From assembly GCA_964385175.1 (NCBI GenBank), contig CAYLNL010000012.1, positions 18,729 through 82,728 on the forward strand: a stretch of DNA of 64,000 bases, read 5' to 3'. Positions within the stretch are counted from its first letter, which is position 1, and every line of letters begins with the position of its first letter. The stretch comes from CAYLNL01 sp964385175. Lineage in GTDB: Bacteria; Bacteroidota; Bacteroidia; Flavobacteriales; Flavobacteriaceae. A model generated the notes under the pieces. That model saw only the letters and a program-made list of their open reading frames with translations. It ran no database searches and was not told where the DNA came from. The position numbers and the translations under genes were made by a program. Shown piece after piece: positions 1-8,805 of the stretch.

Positions 1-390
1 ATGGGACCGCGGGATGTGAATAATAATACCCTTGAGATGGCGCGCCGGGATACGTTGGAAAAAACGTTGATTCCTATTGATAGTATTGTTTCTGCGGTTA
101 AAACCACTCTCACCTCCATACAGGAAAATCTCTACCAACGAGCGTTGCACTACCGTGAAGCAAACACACATCGCATAGATTCATGGGATGCTTTCCAGGA
201 AGTATTGGAAACCAAAGGCGGCTTTGTATTGGCGCACTGGGATGGCACTGCCGCTACCGAAGAAAAGATAAAAGAACTCACCAAAGCTACTATTCGCTGT
301 ATTCCTATGGGCGGAGAGGAGGAAGAAGGATTTTGTATATATAGCAAACATCCTTCTAAAAAACGAGTTCTGTTTGCTAAAGCATATTAA
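1..390 (+). CDS. proS: Prolyl-tRNA synthetase, C-terminal part (gene cut by the window edge)
   Basis: This is the last 129 residues of prolyl-tRNA synthetase, which charges tRNA-Pro with proline in the cytoplasm. The opening MGPRDV and RRDTLEK stretch and the ending RVLFAKAY match the C-terminal zinc-binding-like domain of the archaeal/eukaryotic-type ProS that many Bacteroidota use. The ATG at base 1 is an internal methionine (normally preceded by glutamate in the family), not the start; the gene begins upstream of the window. It is followed by two tRNA-Glu genes that have their own promoter. The family assignment is from recognised sequence; the type call is from memory of the family. Confidence 0.9.
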   Translation: MGPRDVNNNTLEMARRDTLEKTLIPIDSIVSAVKTTLTSIQENLYQRALHYREANTHRIDSWDAFQEVLETKGGFVLAHWDGTAATEEKIKELTKATIRCIPMGGEEEEGFCIYSKHPSKKRVLFAKAY

Positions 391-420
391 AAAATCGCCT
401 CAAAAATACCCTTTCAAAGT

Positions 421-450
421 TTGCAGCATATAAAAATAGTTGTATTTTTG
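421..450 (+). promoter_or_regulatory. Bacteroidota-type promoter for the tRNA-Glu genes
   Basis: TTG at 421-423, 19 bp gap, then TATTTTTG at 443-450. This matches the Bacteroidota sigma-factor consensus TTG-N19-21-TAnnTTTG. It ends 15 bp before the first tRNA. Confidence 0.6.
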
Positions 451-465
451 CAGCCCTAAGTTTTC

Positions 466-537
466 GGCCCGTTCGTCTAGGGGTTAGGACGCCAGGTTTT
501 CATCCTGGTAACAGGGGTTCGATTCCCCTACGGGCTA
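466..537 (+). tRNA. tRNA-Glu (anticodon TTC), copy 1
   Basis: The 72-nt sequence folds as a cloverleaf: acceptor strands GGCCCGT and ACGGGCT, anticodon stem CCAGG/CCTGG with loop TTTTCAT giving anticodon TTC, T arm AGGGG-TTCGATT-CCCCT, and discriminator A537. CCA is not encoded. The first acceptor pair is a G-T wobble. Copy 2 lies 133 bp downstream and is identical. Confidence 0.95.
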
Positions 538-544
538 CGAGGCT

Positions 545-590
545 AATTTAGAATTATGAATGCAGAATTATGAATTTATAATTCTAAATT
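545..590 (+). repeat. Perfect 13-bp inverted repeat between the two tRNA-Glu genes
   Basis: AATTTAGAATTAT at 545-557 is the exact reverse complement of ATAATTCTAAATT at 578-590. The loop includes a second copy of GAATTATGAAT, so direct and inverted repeats are nested. In the tRNA transcript this would form a hairpin separating the two tRNAs, possibly a processing site. It could also be a small AT-rich repeat of the kind scattered in Bacteroidota spacers. Confidence 0.6.
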
Positions 591-598
591 GACATAAT

Positions 599-670
599 GG
601 CCCGTTCGTCTAGGGGTTAGGACGCCAGGTTTTCATCCTGGTAACAGGGGTTCGATTCCCCTACGGGCTA
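599..670 (+). tRNA. tRNA-Glu (anticodon TTC), copy 2
   Basis: Identical to the copy at 466-537 over the whole 72 nt, with the same cloverleaf and anticodon loop. No separate promoter is evident, so the pair is probably cotranscribed. rpsT starts 32 bp downstream and may be transcribed with it. Confidence 0.95.
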
Positions 671-701
671 CGAATTTAATTATATTAAAAAACTAAAAAG
701 C

Positions 702-956
702 ATGGCAAACCATAAGTCAGCATTAAAAAGAATACGAAGAAATGAAGTCGCCCGTATGCGAAACAAATATCAACATAAAACTGTTCGCAACGCCGTGAAA
801 AAACTCCGTAATACAACCGATAAAAAAGAAGCCGAAACGTTATTGCCCCTTGTGGTGAGTATGATAGATAAATTGGCTAAGAAACAAGTAATTCACTTCA
901 ATAAAGCCGCTAACCTCAAAAGCGGGCTGATGAAACAAGTGGCTGCCCTGGCATAG
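702..956 (+). CDS. rpsT: 30S ribosomal protein S20
   Basis: This 84-aa basic protein begins MANHKSALKRIRRNE, the hallmark N-terminus of S20, which binds 16S rRNA and is needed for 30S assembly. It is full length for the family (about 84-90 aa). It lies 31 bp after the second tRNA-Glu, and an intrinsic terminator follows. No clear Shine-Dalgarno is present, only an A-rich leader, as is usual in Bacteroidota. Confidence 0.97.
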   Translation: MANHKSALKRIRRNEVARMRNKYQHKTVRNAVKKLRNTTDKKEAETLLPLVVSMIDKLAKKQVIHFNKAANLKSGLMKQVAALA

Positions 957-977
957 ACAATACTGTATGTACATATT

Positions 978-1018
978 AAAAAAACGCATGGAGAAACGTA
1001 TCTTTCCATGCGTTTTTC
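978..1018 (+). terminator. Intrinsic terminator after rpsT
   Basis: An A-rich left arm ending ACGCATGGA (to 992) pairs with TCCATGCGT (1005-1013), and a T5 run follows. It ends the tRNA-Glu/rpsT transcript before the nuclease gene. Confidence 0.8.
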
Positions 1019-1083
1019 ATTTAATAATCTATCATAAACAGGTAATGCACTTTATTTTAAGAGTTACACCGAAAAATTTTTGC

Positions 1084-1091
1084 TAACTTTG
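1084..1091 (+). promoter_or_regulatory. Candidate -7 promoter element for restriction-modification locus 1
   Basis: TAACTTTG matches TAnnTTTG and lies 11 bp before the nuclease ATG. No clean TTG is present 19-21 bp upstream, so this is a single-box prediction. The implied leader would be very short. Confidence 0.4.
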
Positions 1092-1102
1092 ACAAGTAAA
1101 TT

Positions 1103-2242
1103 ATGGCCTACGAATCGGTAGATAAACTACAAAGAGTATTAGCAGATGAGGTTTTCAATCATACAAAAGACCCGAAAAAAGCTGCCGGAAGAGCTTTGGG
1201 GACATTAGTTGAAATTATTACCTACTACTTGCTTAAAACTTGGGGGCTTAACAACCAGATTTCCATTGAGCGTGGGCTCGAAGAATATGGTAATCCTGAC
1301 ATTACCCATAATATTGAATATTCTCTCCACCCAATAATTCGTACCTCAACTGTAACGGTTCACAAGTCAGCCAAATCAATAACTGCTAACACAATTTTAA
1401 AAGCGCTTGAAGCAGCAAATTTTGATTTAGAAGGGCTTGAAAGAAAATCAAACTATCTTTTAAGTAATGGTATATTACGAAATGCCTGCACGATTGCCAC
1501 TTCCAAAAATTCTTTTTTGCTAACAAGTATCAAATCCGACAATGGAGATGATTTGGAATTGAACATTTACGAGCAAAGTAAAAAGCCGTATGCAATTTTT
1601 GAATGTAAGCGAGTTGGGGTTGAGGAAGGAATGAGCAAAGGACCCCAAACCATTGAGAAAGCCAAGCAAGGCGCTTATGTTGCTAAAACTGCATCATCAC
1701 TTCAAAAAATTAGGACAGACAAAGGAGAGTTATACGGCATCATTTACAAAAGCAATGGCGCTTATGTTATGAAGCCGTTTGTGGAACTGATGGAGGAAGT
1801 AATCTACTCAAACGACAAAGAACTTTTAAGGCGTTTTATTTTGACAGTTGGTGTGGTGAGCAATCACGGCAACTGGTTTACTTCAGAAAATCCGAACAAA
1901 GAATTAAAGGTTTTAGCTCAATCCTATGATTGGCTCCTTTTTTTAACTGACATTGGACTCTCAGAATTTATTGACCACCTTTTATTCAACCCTAAGAAGG
2001 AACAGAAACCTATCCGAGATACTTTCCTTTCAAGTTACACTCAAAGCAAAAAGAAAAATCAGTTTACCAAAGTTCAAATGAACTTAGAAGCAGATAGAAT
2101 CTTGCTTGACTATTTTAACACCCATTTAAAGACTGTTGAAGGCTGGTTCAATATCATTTCACCGAGAGAGAAGAATCTTTCAATATTGAAAGATGAACTC
2201 AAAGAATTGAAAAACAAAAACTGGGTAACCATACTAAAATGA
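1103..2242 (+). CDS. Putative type II restriction endonuclease (PD-(D/E)XK-like)
   Basis: This 379-aa cytoplasmic protein has no subtype I can name. A PD-(D/E)XK-like core is visible: NPDITHNIEYSLHP (about residues 63-76) supplies an acidic residue and FECKRVG (about 166-172) supplies the E-x-K motif. The PQTIEKAKQGAYVA helix follows. The rest looks like a specificity and C-terminal helical part. It overlaps the downstream DNA adenine methyltransferase by ATGA (2239-2242), so the two are translationally coupled, which is why I read them as a restriction-modification pair. The sequence is AT-richer than neighbouring housekeeping genes, consistent with transfer. Recognition site is unknown. The nuclease call is inference from motif plus neighbour. 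Confidence 0.65.
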   Translation: MAYESVDKLQRVLADEVFNHTKDPKKAAGRALGTLVEIITYYLLKTWGLNNQISIERGLEEYGNPDITHNIEYSLHPIIRTSTVTVHKSAKSITANTILKALEAANFDLEGLERKSNYLLSNGILRNACTIATSKNSFLLTSIKSDNGDDLELNIYEQSKKPYAIFECKRVGVEEGMSKGPQTIEKAKQGAYVAKTASSLQKIRTDKGELYGIIYKSNGAYVMKPFVELMEEVIYSNDKELLRRFILTVGVVSNHGNWFTSENPNKELKVLAQSYDWLLFLTDIGLSEFIDHLLFNPKKEQKPIRDTFLSSYTQSKKKNQFTKVQMNLEADRILLDYFNTHLKTVEGWFNIISPREKNLSILKDELKELKNKNWVTILK

Positions 2243-2823
2243 GTGCAGGAAGAACCATAAATACGTTAAGTCAGAGTTGGGGAACACCACACAAATATGT
2301 GAAGGCGGTAAAAGAAGTATTTGGCGGATACATTGACCTTGACCCTTGTTCAAATGAGTTTTCAGTTGTTCATGCTCAAACAGAATATCATTTACCCCAA
2401 CATGATGGGCTGAAAGAAAGCTGGGATTTCCCAACCATCTATGTAAACCCCCCTTATGGTATTGACAAAGAGAGAGGCACAACAATTAAGAACTGGCTGG
2501 CAAAATGTGCCTATGCTTATGAAGAATATGGCTCACAGGTGTTGGCGCTTGTGCCAATAGCCGCAAACACTGCTCATTGGAAAAAATATGTTTTCACCAA
2601 AGCAAAATCAATTTGCTTTCTCTATGACACCCGGCTTCGCTTTTTAGAGAATGGACAAGACACAGGCAAAGGAGCCCCGATGGCTTGTGCTATGGTTTAT
2701 TGGGGCGACAATCCCCACAGATTTTATGAAGTATTTATTGAGTATGGAGCAGTCGTAGATATTTCAAATTTAATAGGCGAACATATTGGAATAGATAGAC
2801 ACAAACTCAAGTTATTTCACTAA
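2239..2823 (+). CDS. Phage-type DNA N6-adenine methyltransferase (Dam family)
   Basis: This 194-aa protein matches the compact phage-type DNA N6-adenine methyltransferase family. DLDPCSNE at about residues 31-38 and YVNPPYG at about 69-75 are the family signatures; the NPPY is catalytic motif IV for adenine N6 methylation. VLALVPIAANTAHW is the conserved strand after it. Family members are often solitary phage enzymes, so pairing by a 4-bp overlap with a nuclease-like gene is notable. Its role here would be to protect host DNA from the upstream nuclease, which is inference. The downstream gene is convergent. Confidence 0.8.
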   Translation: MSAGRTINTLSQSWGTPHKYVKAVKEVFGGYIDLDPCSNEFSVVHAQTEYHLPQHDGLKESWDFPTIYVNPPYGIDKERGTTIKNWLAKCAYAYEEYGSQVLALVPIAANTAHWKKYVFTKAKSICFLYDTRLRFLENGQDTGKGAPMACAMVYWGDNPHRFYEVFIEYGAVVDISNLIGEHIGIDRHKLKLFH

Positions 2824-2877
2824 CAATATAATATCAGGGCAAAAAACAACATCTTAAAAACCTTGCCTCAAAGAATA

Positions 2878-3429
2878 TTAAAAAACAATCGGCACCTCTA
2901 CCCGTACCGTATCCCATCCTAATACCAGATATATCTCCTTTTCTCCCTGTTTAAACCCTATTGAAAAAGCCTCCAGCGACTCTGCACCCTGCTTCACCGG
3001 CACACTCACCCGTGCAACATCGTTTTTTTCATTATAAGAATAAGCCCCCCACACATCCAAATCACTATTTAAAATAAATACCCACTCATTTTTCCCGGGA
3101 ATGGTAAACAAACTGTAGGTTCCTGCTTTTATAGGCATATTACCAAATCTTACATCTTTATAAAACCGGATTTCAGTCGCCTCATTAGCCCCTGTTCGCC
3201 ACACCTTACCATACGGAGTCAATTCATCACTCAAACTCCTCCCTTTACGTTGAGGTCGCCCATAGAGCACCTTCACCAAAGGAGGTGCGCTCCTTTCAGT
3301 TCTATAATACACAATATCGTGCGGGCTTTTATCCAGGTCGCTGAATTTTTGGGCGGTGGCTGTTTCCAACCCAACTACAATAAACAATCCTGCAAGAGAC
3401 AGGAGCAAATAAAAGTTATTAATTTTCAT
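2878..3429 (-). CDS. DUF2911 family exported protein
   Basis: This 183-aa protein has an N-terminal signal peptide ending near TATAQ (residue 27), so it is probably periplasmic. The body matches DUF2911: VKVLYGRPQRKGR, GKVWRTGANEATEI, KAGTYSLFTIPGKNEWVFILN and VWGAYSYNEKNDVARVSVPV. The family is abundant in Bacteroidota and has no established function. The gene is convergent with restriction-modification locus 1 and divergent from asnB, with an AT-rich 246-bp spacer between them. Confidence 0.85.
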   Translation of the reverse strand: MKINNFYLLLSLAGLFIVVGLETATAQKFSDLDKSPHDIVYYRTERSAPPLVKVLYGRPQRKGRSLSDELTPYGKVWRTGANEATEIRFYKDVRFGNMPIKAGTYSLFTIPGKNEWVFILNSDLDVWGAYSYNEKNDVARVSVPVKQGAESLEAFSIGFKQGEKEIYLVLGWDTVRVEVPIVF

Positions 3430-3612
3430 ACATCAAATAATTTAAAACTGCTCACAAAAATAAACACCTAATTTCATTTTAGCACTATCCTTTCAAAACA
3501 ATAATAACTTATAGATTAACACATTTCAACTCTATTTTCCTACTCCCTTATTTTATATTATAACCTATTATTAATTTATAAATATAAATTTAAATCTATT
3601 ATACAAATCTAT

Positions 3613-3642
3613 TTGTAATATCACATATAAATTTCATATTTG
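3613..3642 (+). promoter_or_regulatory. Probable asnB promoter
   Basis: TTG at 3613-3615, 19 bp gap, CATATTTG at 3635-3642 (one base off TAnnTTTG), 33 bp before the asnB ATG. Confidence 0.5.
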
Positions 3643-3675
3643 CACATCATTTTATAATTTAAAAATACAATACCT

Positions 3676-5301
3676 ATGTGCGGAATAGTAGCGGTTATTA
3701 AGAAATCTACCCAAGGAGAAACAACCCCTCCTTTAGATATTGCAAAGATACAAGCCCTGTCTAAGCGAATGAGCCACCGTGGCCCCGATGAAAGCGATTT
3801 GCATGTTACCGAAAAAGGGCATCTTCTCAGTCATGAGCGTCTCTCTATCGTGGACCTCTACACGGGAAAACAACCCATTCAGGGCACCGGCAACGCCTGG
3901 ATGGTTCACAATGGCGAAATATACAACCACCAATTGTTGCGCAATACTATCCTGAAACATCATACCTTCCGAACCACCTCCGACTCAGAGGTAATTGTAC
4001 ATTTGTATGAAGAGTTTGGCTATGATTTTTGCGATAAATTAGATGGCATTTTCGCTTTTGTAGTGATAGACGGCGATGATTTTATGGCTGGGAGAGACCC
4101 CATAGGCGTGAAACCCCTCTACTATGGCGCCGATGCAGAAGGTAACCTCTATTTCGCTTCTGAAATGAAAGTCATTGTAGATTCGTGCGAATGGATGGAA
4201 GCCTTTCCTCCCGGGCATTACTATACCCCCAAAACAGGCTTGGTGCGGTATTATCAACCCACCTGGTTTAACCCTGCAACTGCCACCCATGAGGTAAACC
4301 TTGCAACGCTTCGTGAAACTCTTATAGCCGCCACTAAAAAACGCCTTATGAGCGATGTACCCTTAGGAGTTCTTCTTTCCGGCGGGCTCGATTCTTCCCT
4401 CATTTCCTCCATTGTAAAGCGCTTTATGGATGAAACAGAAACACCCCTCCCTTCTTTTTCTATAGGGTTAGATAAGAACGCTCCCGATTTAGTAGCCGCC
4501 CGTAAAGTAGCTGCCTACCTGGGCACCCAGCACCACGAATATTACTTTACAGTAGAACAAGGAATTAAAAACTTAGAAAAACTTATCTGGCACCTGGAAA
4601 GTTATGATATTACTACCATTCGCGCCAGCACCCCCATGTATTTTATGAGCGATTATATAACCCGCACCGGCGTGAAAACCGTATTGAGCGGGGAAGGAGC
4701 CGATGAAATTTTTGGAGGCTATCTCTACTTTAGAAATGCCCCTTCTTTAGAAGATTTTCAAAAAGAAACTATAGACCGCGTGCAAAAACTTGCCACCGCA
4801 GATTGCTTGCGCGCCGATAAATCTACCATGGCGCATAGTTTAGAAGTGAGAGTTCCTTTTTTAGACAAGGCGTTCCTCCAGGTAGCCATGACTGTAAAGC
4901 CTATTTATAAAACCCCCCAAAACTATGACGGTATTGAAAAATATATCCTCCGAAAAGCTTTTGATACCCCCGAGCGCCCTTTCTTGCCCCATGAGATACT
5001 TTGGAGACAAAAAGAGCAGTTTAGCGATGGCGTAGGATATACCTGGATAGACCAACTCGTGGAATATTGCACTGCGCAAGTAACCGATGAGCAAATGGCT
5101 GGCGCGGCAGAAAAATATCCTATAAACACCCCCGCTACTAAAGAAGCCTACTACATGCGTGAAATTTTTCACCGGTATTTTCCCCAGGAAACCGCCGCCC
5201 GAACTGTAAAAAAATGGATTCCCAAATGGCAGGAAAACCAAGACCCGAGCGGCAGGGCAAATACTGCTCACCTAAAAGCCTCCTCGGTCCCGGTTTCCTA
5301 A
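3676..5301 (+). CDS. asnB: Asparagine synthase B (glutamine-hydrolysing)
   Basis: The 541-aa enzyme makes asparagine from aspartate, ATP and glutamine. It starts MCGIVAV, so Cys2 is the glutaminase nucleophile after methionine removal; RMSHRGPDE and NGEIYNH belong to the glutamine amidotransferase class II domain (about residues 1-190). The synthetase domain carries the PPi loop LLSGGLDSS near residue 235 and SGEGADEIFGGY near 340. Length agrees with E. coli AsnB (about 554). It is transcribed alone from the 3.6-kb promoter, and apbE follows after 134 bp. The close match to the family leaves little doubt. Confidence 0.96.
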   Translation: MCGIVAVIKKSTQGETTPPLDIAKIQALSKRMSHRGPDESDLHVTEKGHLLSHERLSIVDLYTGKQPIQGTGNAWMVHNGEIYNHQLLRNTILKHHTFRTTSDSEVIVHLYEEFGYDFCDKLDGIFAFVVIDGDDFMAGRDPIGVKPLYYGADAEGNLYFASEMKVIVDSCEWMEAFPPGHYYTPKTGLVRYYQPTWFNPATATHEVNLATLRETLIAATKKRLMSDVPLGVLLSGGLDSSLISSIVKRFMDETETPLPSFSIGLDKNAPDLVAARKVAAYLGTQHHEYYFTVEQGIKNLEKLIWHLESYDITTIRASTPMYFMSDYITRTGVKTVLSGEGADEIFGGYLYFRNAPSLEDFQKETIDRVQKLATADCLRADKSTMAHSLEVRVPFLDKAFLQVAMTVKPIYKTPQNYDGIEKYILRKAFDTPERPFLPHEILWRQKEQFSDGVGYTWIDQLVEYCTAQVTDEQMAGAAEKYPINTPATKEAYYMREIFHRYFPQETAARTVKKWIPKWQENQDPSGRANTAHLKASSVPVS

Positions 5302-5435
5302 CATATAAAACTGCCAAACAACCGGCGCTTTGTACTAATTTTGGAGAGTGATTTTAGATAAGAGAACAGAAGACCATAAAATGCTTCCCTTTTCTAATTA
5401 TCTGGAATATTCGCTTAAAAAACGCGGTACATGTC

Positions 5436-6467
5436 ATGCACTTAAAAAACTATAACTATCTAATAGCTCTTGCAGTTATAACCTGTTTAGTTCCGCTCTC
5501 CTGTCGCAAAACGGGCGAAGCTCTTATCATAGAGCAGGGAGTTACCCAGGGAACCACTTATATGGTGAAATATGAAACGCCTCCTAGGCCCCATTCTTTG
5601 CAGCCCGTTTTTCAGTTACTTTTAGACAGTATAGACCAATCCATGTCCACCTATCTCCCCGGCTCTGCCATTTCTCGCATCAACAAAGGTGACGAAACGG
5701 TTAGAATAGACCCACATTTTGAAAAAGTATATGAAAAAGCAAGGGAAGTATGGGAAAAAACCGATGGGCGATTTGACCCTACTGTAGGCGAACTGGTAAA
5801 CGCATGGGGCTTTGGGAATAGCGCCTCTTTAAAAAACCTTAGCCCGCAGCAAGTAGATAGCTTGTTACAATTTACCGGGTTTGAGAAAATTTCTCTTTCT
5901 GCCGATGGGCACCTCAAAAAGCAAAACCCTTCTGTTTGGTTAGATTTTAATGCCCTGGCGCAAGGCTATACAGTAGATTTATTGAGTGGAGAACTCTTTC
6001 GGCAAGGCATTGAAAATTATTTAGTGGAAATTGGAGGAGAAGTTTTTGCAAAAGGAACTAACCCAACCACCGGTAAAGATTGGGTGGTGGGGATAGACAA
6101 CCCTCTCCAGGCCCCCGGGAAACGCACCTTTGCTGCAAAAGTGAAACTAAAAAACAGCGCCTTGGCCACCAGTGGCTCATACCGGAAAGTTAAAGTAGAT
6201 GAGCGAACCGGCAGGCGCTATACCCATATTATTAACCCTAAAACAGGCTACCCGGTAGAAAACAATGTGCTGAGCGTTTCGGTAATAGCCCCCACCTGCA
6301 TGGAGGCAGATGCCTACGCTACCGCTTTTATGCTAACGCCTTTAACCGATTTTGAAAACCTCCTGGCGAAGCTGCAAAATATGGAAGTGTATGCCATATA
6401 TACAGGTGAGCAGGGAGAACTAAAAACCTATATAACCAAAGGCTTTGCAGCATTGTTAGTAAAATAA
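5436..6467 (+). CDS. apbE: FAD:protein FMN transferase (ApbE family lipoprotein)
   Basis: The 343-aa protein attaches FMN covalently to threonine of target flavoproteins such as Na+-NQR or RNF subunits, outside the cytoplasm. It has a lipoprotein signal with lipobox PLSC (Cys23). Family motifs are visible: the N-terminal QGTTYMVKY, WLDFNALAQGYTVD, NYLVEIGGEVFAKG and the C-terminal HIINPKTGYPVENN with the metal-binding MEADAYATAFM. Length is normal. Its flavoprotein target is not in this window. A short hairpin follows the gene. Confidence 0.93.
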   Translation: MHLKNYNYLIALAVITCLVPLSCRKTGEALIIEQGVTQGTTYMVKYETPPRPHSLQPVFQLLLDSIDQSMSTYLPGSAISRINKGDETVRIDPHFEKVYEKAREVWEKTDGRFDPTVGELVNAWGFGNSASLKNLSPQQVDSLLQFTGFEKISLSADGHLKKQNPSVWLDFNALAQGYTVDLLSGELFRQGIENYLVEIGGEVFAKGTNPTTGKDWVVGIDNPLQAPGKRTFAAKVKLKNSALATSGSYRKVKVDERTGRRYTHIINPKTGYPVENNVLSVSVIAPTCMEADAYATAFMLTPLTDFENLLAKLQNMEVYAIYTGEQGELKTYITKGFAALLVK

Positions 6468-6599
6468 AAAATTGGCGTTGTTTACTCCATTCAGAGCTAT
6501 TTTAGCGCTCTAAACACTGTTGAGCAGCCTCATCGTATGCAGGTTCATAAATAAAAACTAAAGACCATCTACTAAACCCGGAAAATCCAGCTATTTCTG

Positions 6600-6617
6600 C
6601 AACCCCTTTAGGGGTTG
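6600..6617 (+). terminator. Hairpin after apbE, possible terminator
   Basis: CAACCCC (6600-6606), loop TTTA, GGGGTTG (6611-6617); a T-rich stretch follows after a few bases. The T run is not immediate, so termination is plausible but not certain. Confidence 0.45.
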
Positions 6618-6706
6618 AGCCATTTTTATTTTTCCACCTCTCGTTTTGGCAGGTACATACCAAAAGATGCAAAACCTAACAGAAAAATCCTACCCTAAAT
6701 TTCTAT

Positions 6707-7822
6707 CTAAACTAAATAACGCGTTAACTGGCGGGCATTCCTGCGATTATCTAATAACTCGGAGAGGACTTTTTTGCGAGTTTCATACTCATCATAACTT
6801 TTTGTAGCTAATGAACGAATGGTTTTTTTGAACTCCGATGGGCTATTGGCCAGGTGGCATAAGTTACCTATAGCTACATCGGGTATCATAGCGGAGTTTA
6901 TTACACAAAACCGGCTGTTAAACAAGGCATTGACGAGCTTTAGCTTAGCCCCGGAAGGTTGAAAGGATACCAGCACATTTATATGAGCGTTTTCTAACAT
7001 CTGTAAGAGCTCCTCAGAATTTTGCACCAACACACAACGAATATGACTTTTCTTGCCAATCCATTTTCTCACCCTTTTTAGATTCTTGCTTCCTGCTATA
7101 AAAAGAGGAAAATCTATATCGGAAAAAACAGAGATAAGAAAACGTACAGCTTTTAAATTATCAGAAATAGATAAATCGCCATGATAAAAGGCATAACTGC
7201 CCTTTGCAGAGAGTTTTTTAACCGTTTCATTCCCGTGAAAAACCGGGATATAAACACGTTGATTTTTATACCTGCTTTTAAAATAATCGTCATCTGCCAT
7301 AGCCAGGCTTATAATTGTAGTAATTTTCGCCATTGCCATTGGCTCATAGCGTTTCATTTTTAACGCTTCTACAAAATAGATTACTTTTTTAAGAATGTTT
7401 CGCTCCGATTTTGCCAGGGCATACAGGTAAAGATGCTCCTTGTTGTGAGCGCGCAAAAGCACCGCGCGGTTTTCAAAAGAACAGTGCATTAACAAGTAAG
7501 TGCTTTGAAGCCCTTCAAACAAAACAGGGTCTTGGTTTTTCTCAAGATGGCTATAAATTTCCATTGCGTTCCTGGATAGTATGCGGAAGGGAAGGGGAGA
7601 GAACAGTTTAAAAATTGTTTTTTTTCGCCTGTAGAAATAAACTTCTTCGCAATAAGCGCTAAGAAAAGAAAAGTCTGGCGTAGCAGTTTTAGCTATAAAT
7701 ATATGTAGAACGATACGGACGCCTTCCTGGTGAAGGGCTTTTATTTTATAAAAAACATCCTGCACCCCACCATAATGAGGTGGGTAGGGGTTATTGAAAC
7801 TGATGATGTGGAGTCTTTTCAC
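6707..7822 (-). CDS. Glycosyltransferase, GT4-like fold
   Basis: This 371-aa cytoplasmic protein has the N-terminal pattern of GT-B glycosyltransferases: HIISFNNPYPPHYGGVQDVFYKIKAL, where the YGG loop binds the acceptor region. The C-terminal half has strand-helix repeats ending in a nucleotide-sugar region (LVSFQPSGAKLKLVNALF), but the usual GT4 E-x7-E signature is weak. Sugar and acceptor cannot be predicted. It is divergent from the GT2 gene at 7873 with only 50 bp between, and is part of a surface-glycan cluster running to 11.2 kb. Confidence 0.75.
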   Translation of the reverse strand: MKRLHIISFNNPYPPHYGGVQDVFYKIKALHQEGVRIVLHIFIAKTATPDFSFLSAYCEEVYFYRRKKTIFKLFSPLPFRILSRNAMEIYSHLEKNQDPVLFEGLQSTYLLMHCSFENRAVLLRAHNKEHLYLYALAKSERNILKKVIYFVEALKMKRYEPMAMAKITTIISLAMADDDYFKSRYKNQRVYIPVFHGNETVKKLSAKGSYAFYHGDLSISDNLKAVRFLISVFSDIDFPLFIAGSKNLKRVRKWIGKKSHIRCVLVQNSEELLQMLENAHINVLVSFQPSGAKLKLVNALFNSRFCVINSAMIPDVAIGNLCHLANSPSEFKKTIRSLATKSYDEYETRKKVLSELLDNRRNARQLTRYLV

Positions 7823-7872
7823 CCTTCAAAATTAACAGGAATCTTGTATTTTTATCCCATCAATCTAACATA

Positions 7873-8805
7873 ATGGCGTTTATTTCCGTCATCATCCCGC
7901 TCTATAATAAAGAAAAATACCTGTCGCAAGCCATAAAAAGCGTCCTGGAACAAACGGTTACAGATTTTGAAGTATTGGTTATAGATGATGGCTCTACAGA
8001 TGGGAGTCTTGCGGTTGCCAATAGTTATACAGACACCCGGCTGTTTGTTTATAGTAAAGAGAACCAAGGCGCTGCTGCCACCCGCAATTTTGGAATAGAA
8101 AAAGCAAAAGGAAGGCTCATAGCTTTTTTAGATGCAGATGATTACTGGGAAAACAATCACCTGGAAGAATTGATGCGGCTCTACAGTGCTTATCCGCAAG
8201 CAGGTATGTATGCAATGCGCTATTGCAAGGTGTTTTCTGAAAAAGGAAAAAAAACAGCTGTTTTTAAAGGAATTGCCGCCGATTTTTTTGAAATTGTTCC
8301 CGATTATTTTGAAGCTTCTGCGATTGATTCCGTAGCCAGCGCCTCTTCTATAGCCATCAGGAGAGAGGTTTTTGAGCAGGTAGGGTTGTTTGATGCTGCT
8401 ATGGTGGCAGGCGAGGATATTGATTTGTGGATACGAGTAGCGCTAAACATGCCGGTAGCGCTCAGTGGCAAGCGCACAGCGTACTACCGGATGGATGCGC
8501 CCGGCAGTCTTTCTAAAAAAATATTGCCCCAGAGAATGCAACTCCTTGTTAAGTATAGCGAACAAGAAAAGCATAGTATTTCTCTAAAAAAATATCTCGA
8601 TTTGAACCGTTATGCACTGGCTCTCAGCTATAAACTCGCCGGGAATAAAAAACTCGCCCGGCGGGCGCAGGAAAGTATTCAACACACACATCTTACCTAT
8701 ATGCAACGGGTATTATTGCGCACCCCTCGTTTTTTTTTAAAAAGGTTAAAAGAACTGCAAGACTACCTGGCGAAACGAGCTATTTTTTTATCGCCGTATC
8801 GTTAA
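7873..8805 (+). CDS. Family 2 glycosyltransferase
   Basis: The 310-aa protein is a GT-A fold transferase. ISVIIPLYNKEKYLSQAIKSVLEQT, VLVIDDGSTDGS and the DXD-like FLDADDYW (near residue 90) bind the nucleotide sugar and metal. VAGEDIDLWIR matches the later catalytic region. The C-terminal 90 residues are basic and helical. It probably adds a sugar to a cell-surface polysaccharide; donor and acceptor are unknown. Its last 18 bp overlap the 3' end of the convergent fdtA-like gene. Confidence 0.88.
   Translation: MAFISVIIPLYNKEKYLSQAIKSVLEQTVTDFEVLVIDDGSTDGSLAVANSYTDTRLFVYSKENQGAAATRNFGIEKAKGRLIAFLDADDYWENNHLEELMRLYSAYPQAGMYAMRYCKVFSEKGKKTAVFKGIAADFFEIVPDYFEASAIDSVASASSIAIRREVFEQVGLFDAAMVAGEDIDLWIRVALNMPVALSGKRTAYYRMDAPGSLSKKILPQRMQLLVKYSEQEKHSISLKKYLDLNRYALALSYKLAGNKKLARRAQESIQHTHLTYMQRVLLRTPRFFLKRLKELQDYLAKRAIFLSPYR

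Noticed and set aside
1..3. ATG at base 1 as a gene start
   Set aside because: The protein aligns with the interior of ProS, so the methionine is internal and the gene starts before the window.
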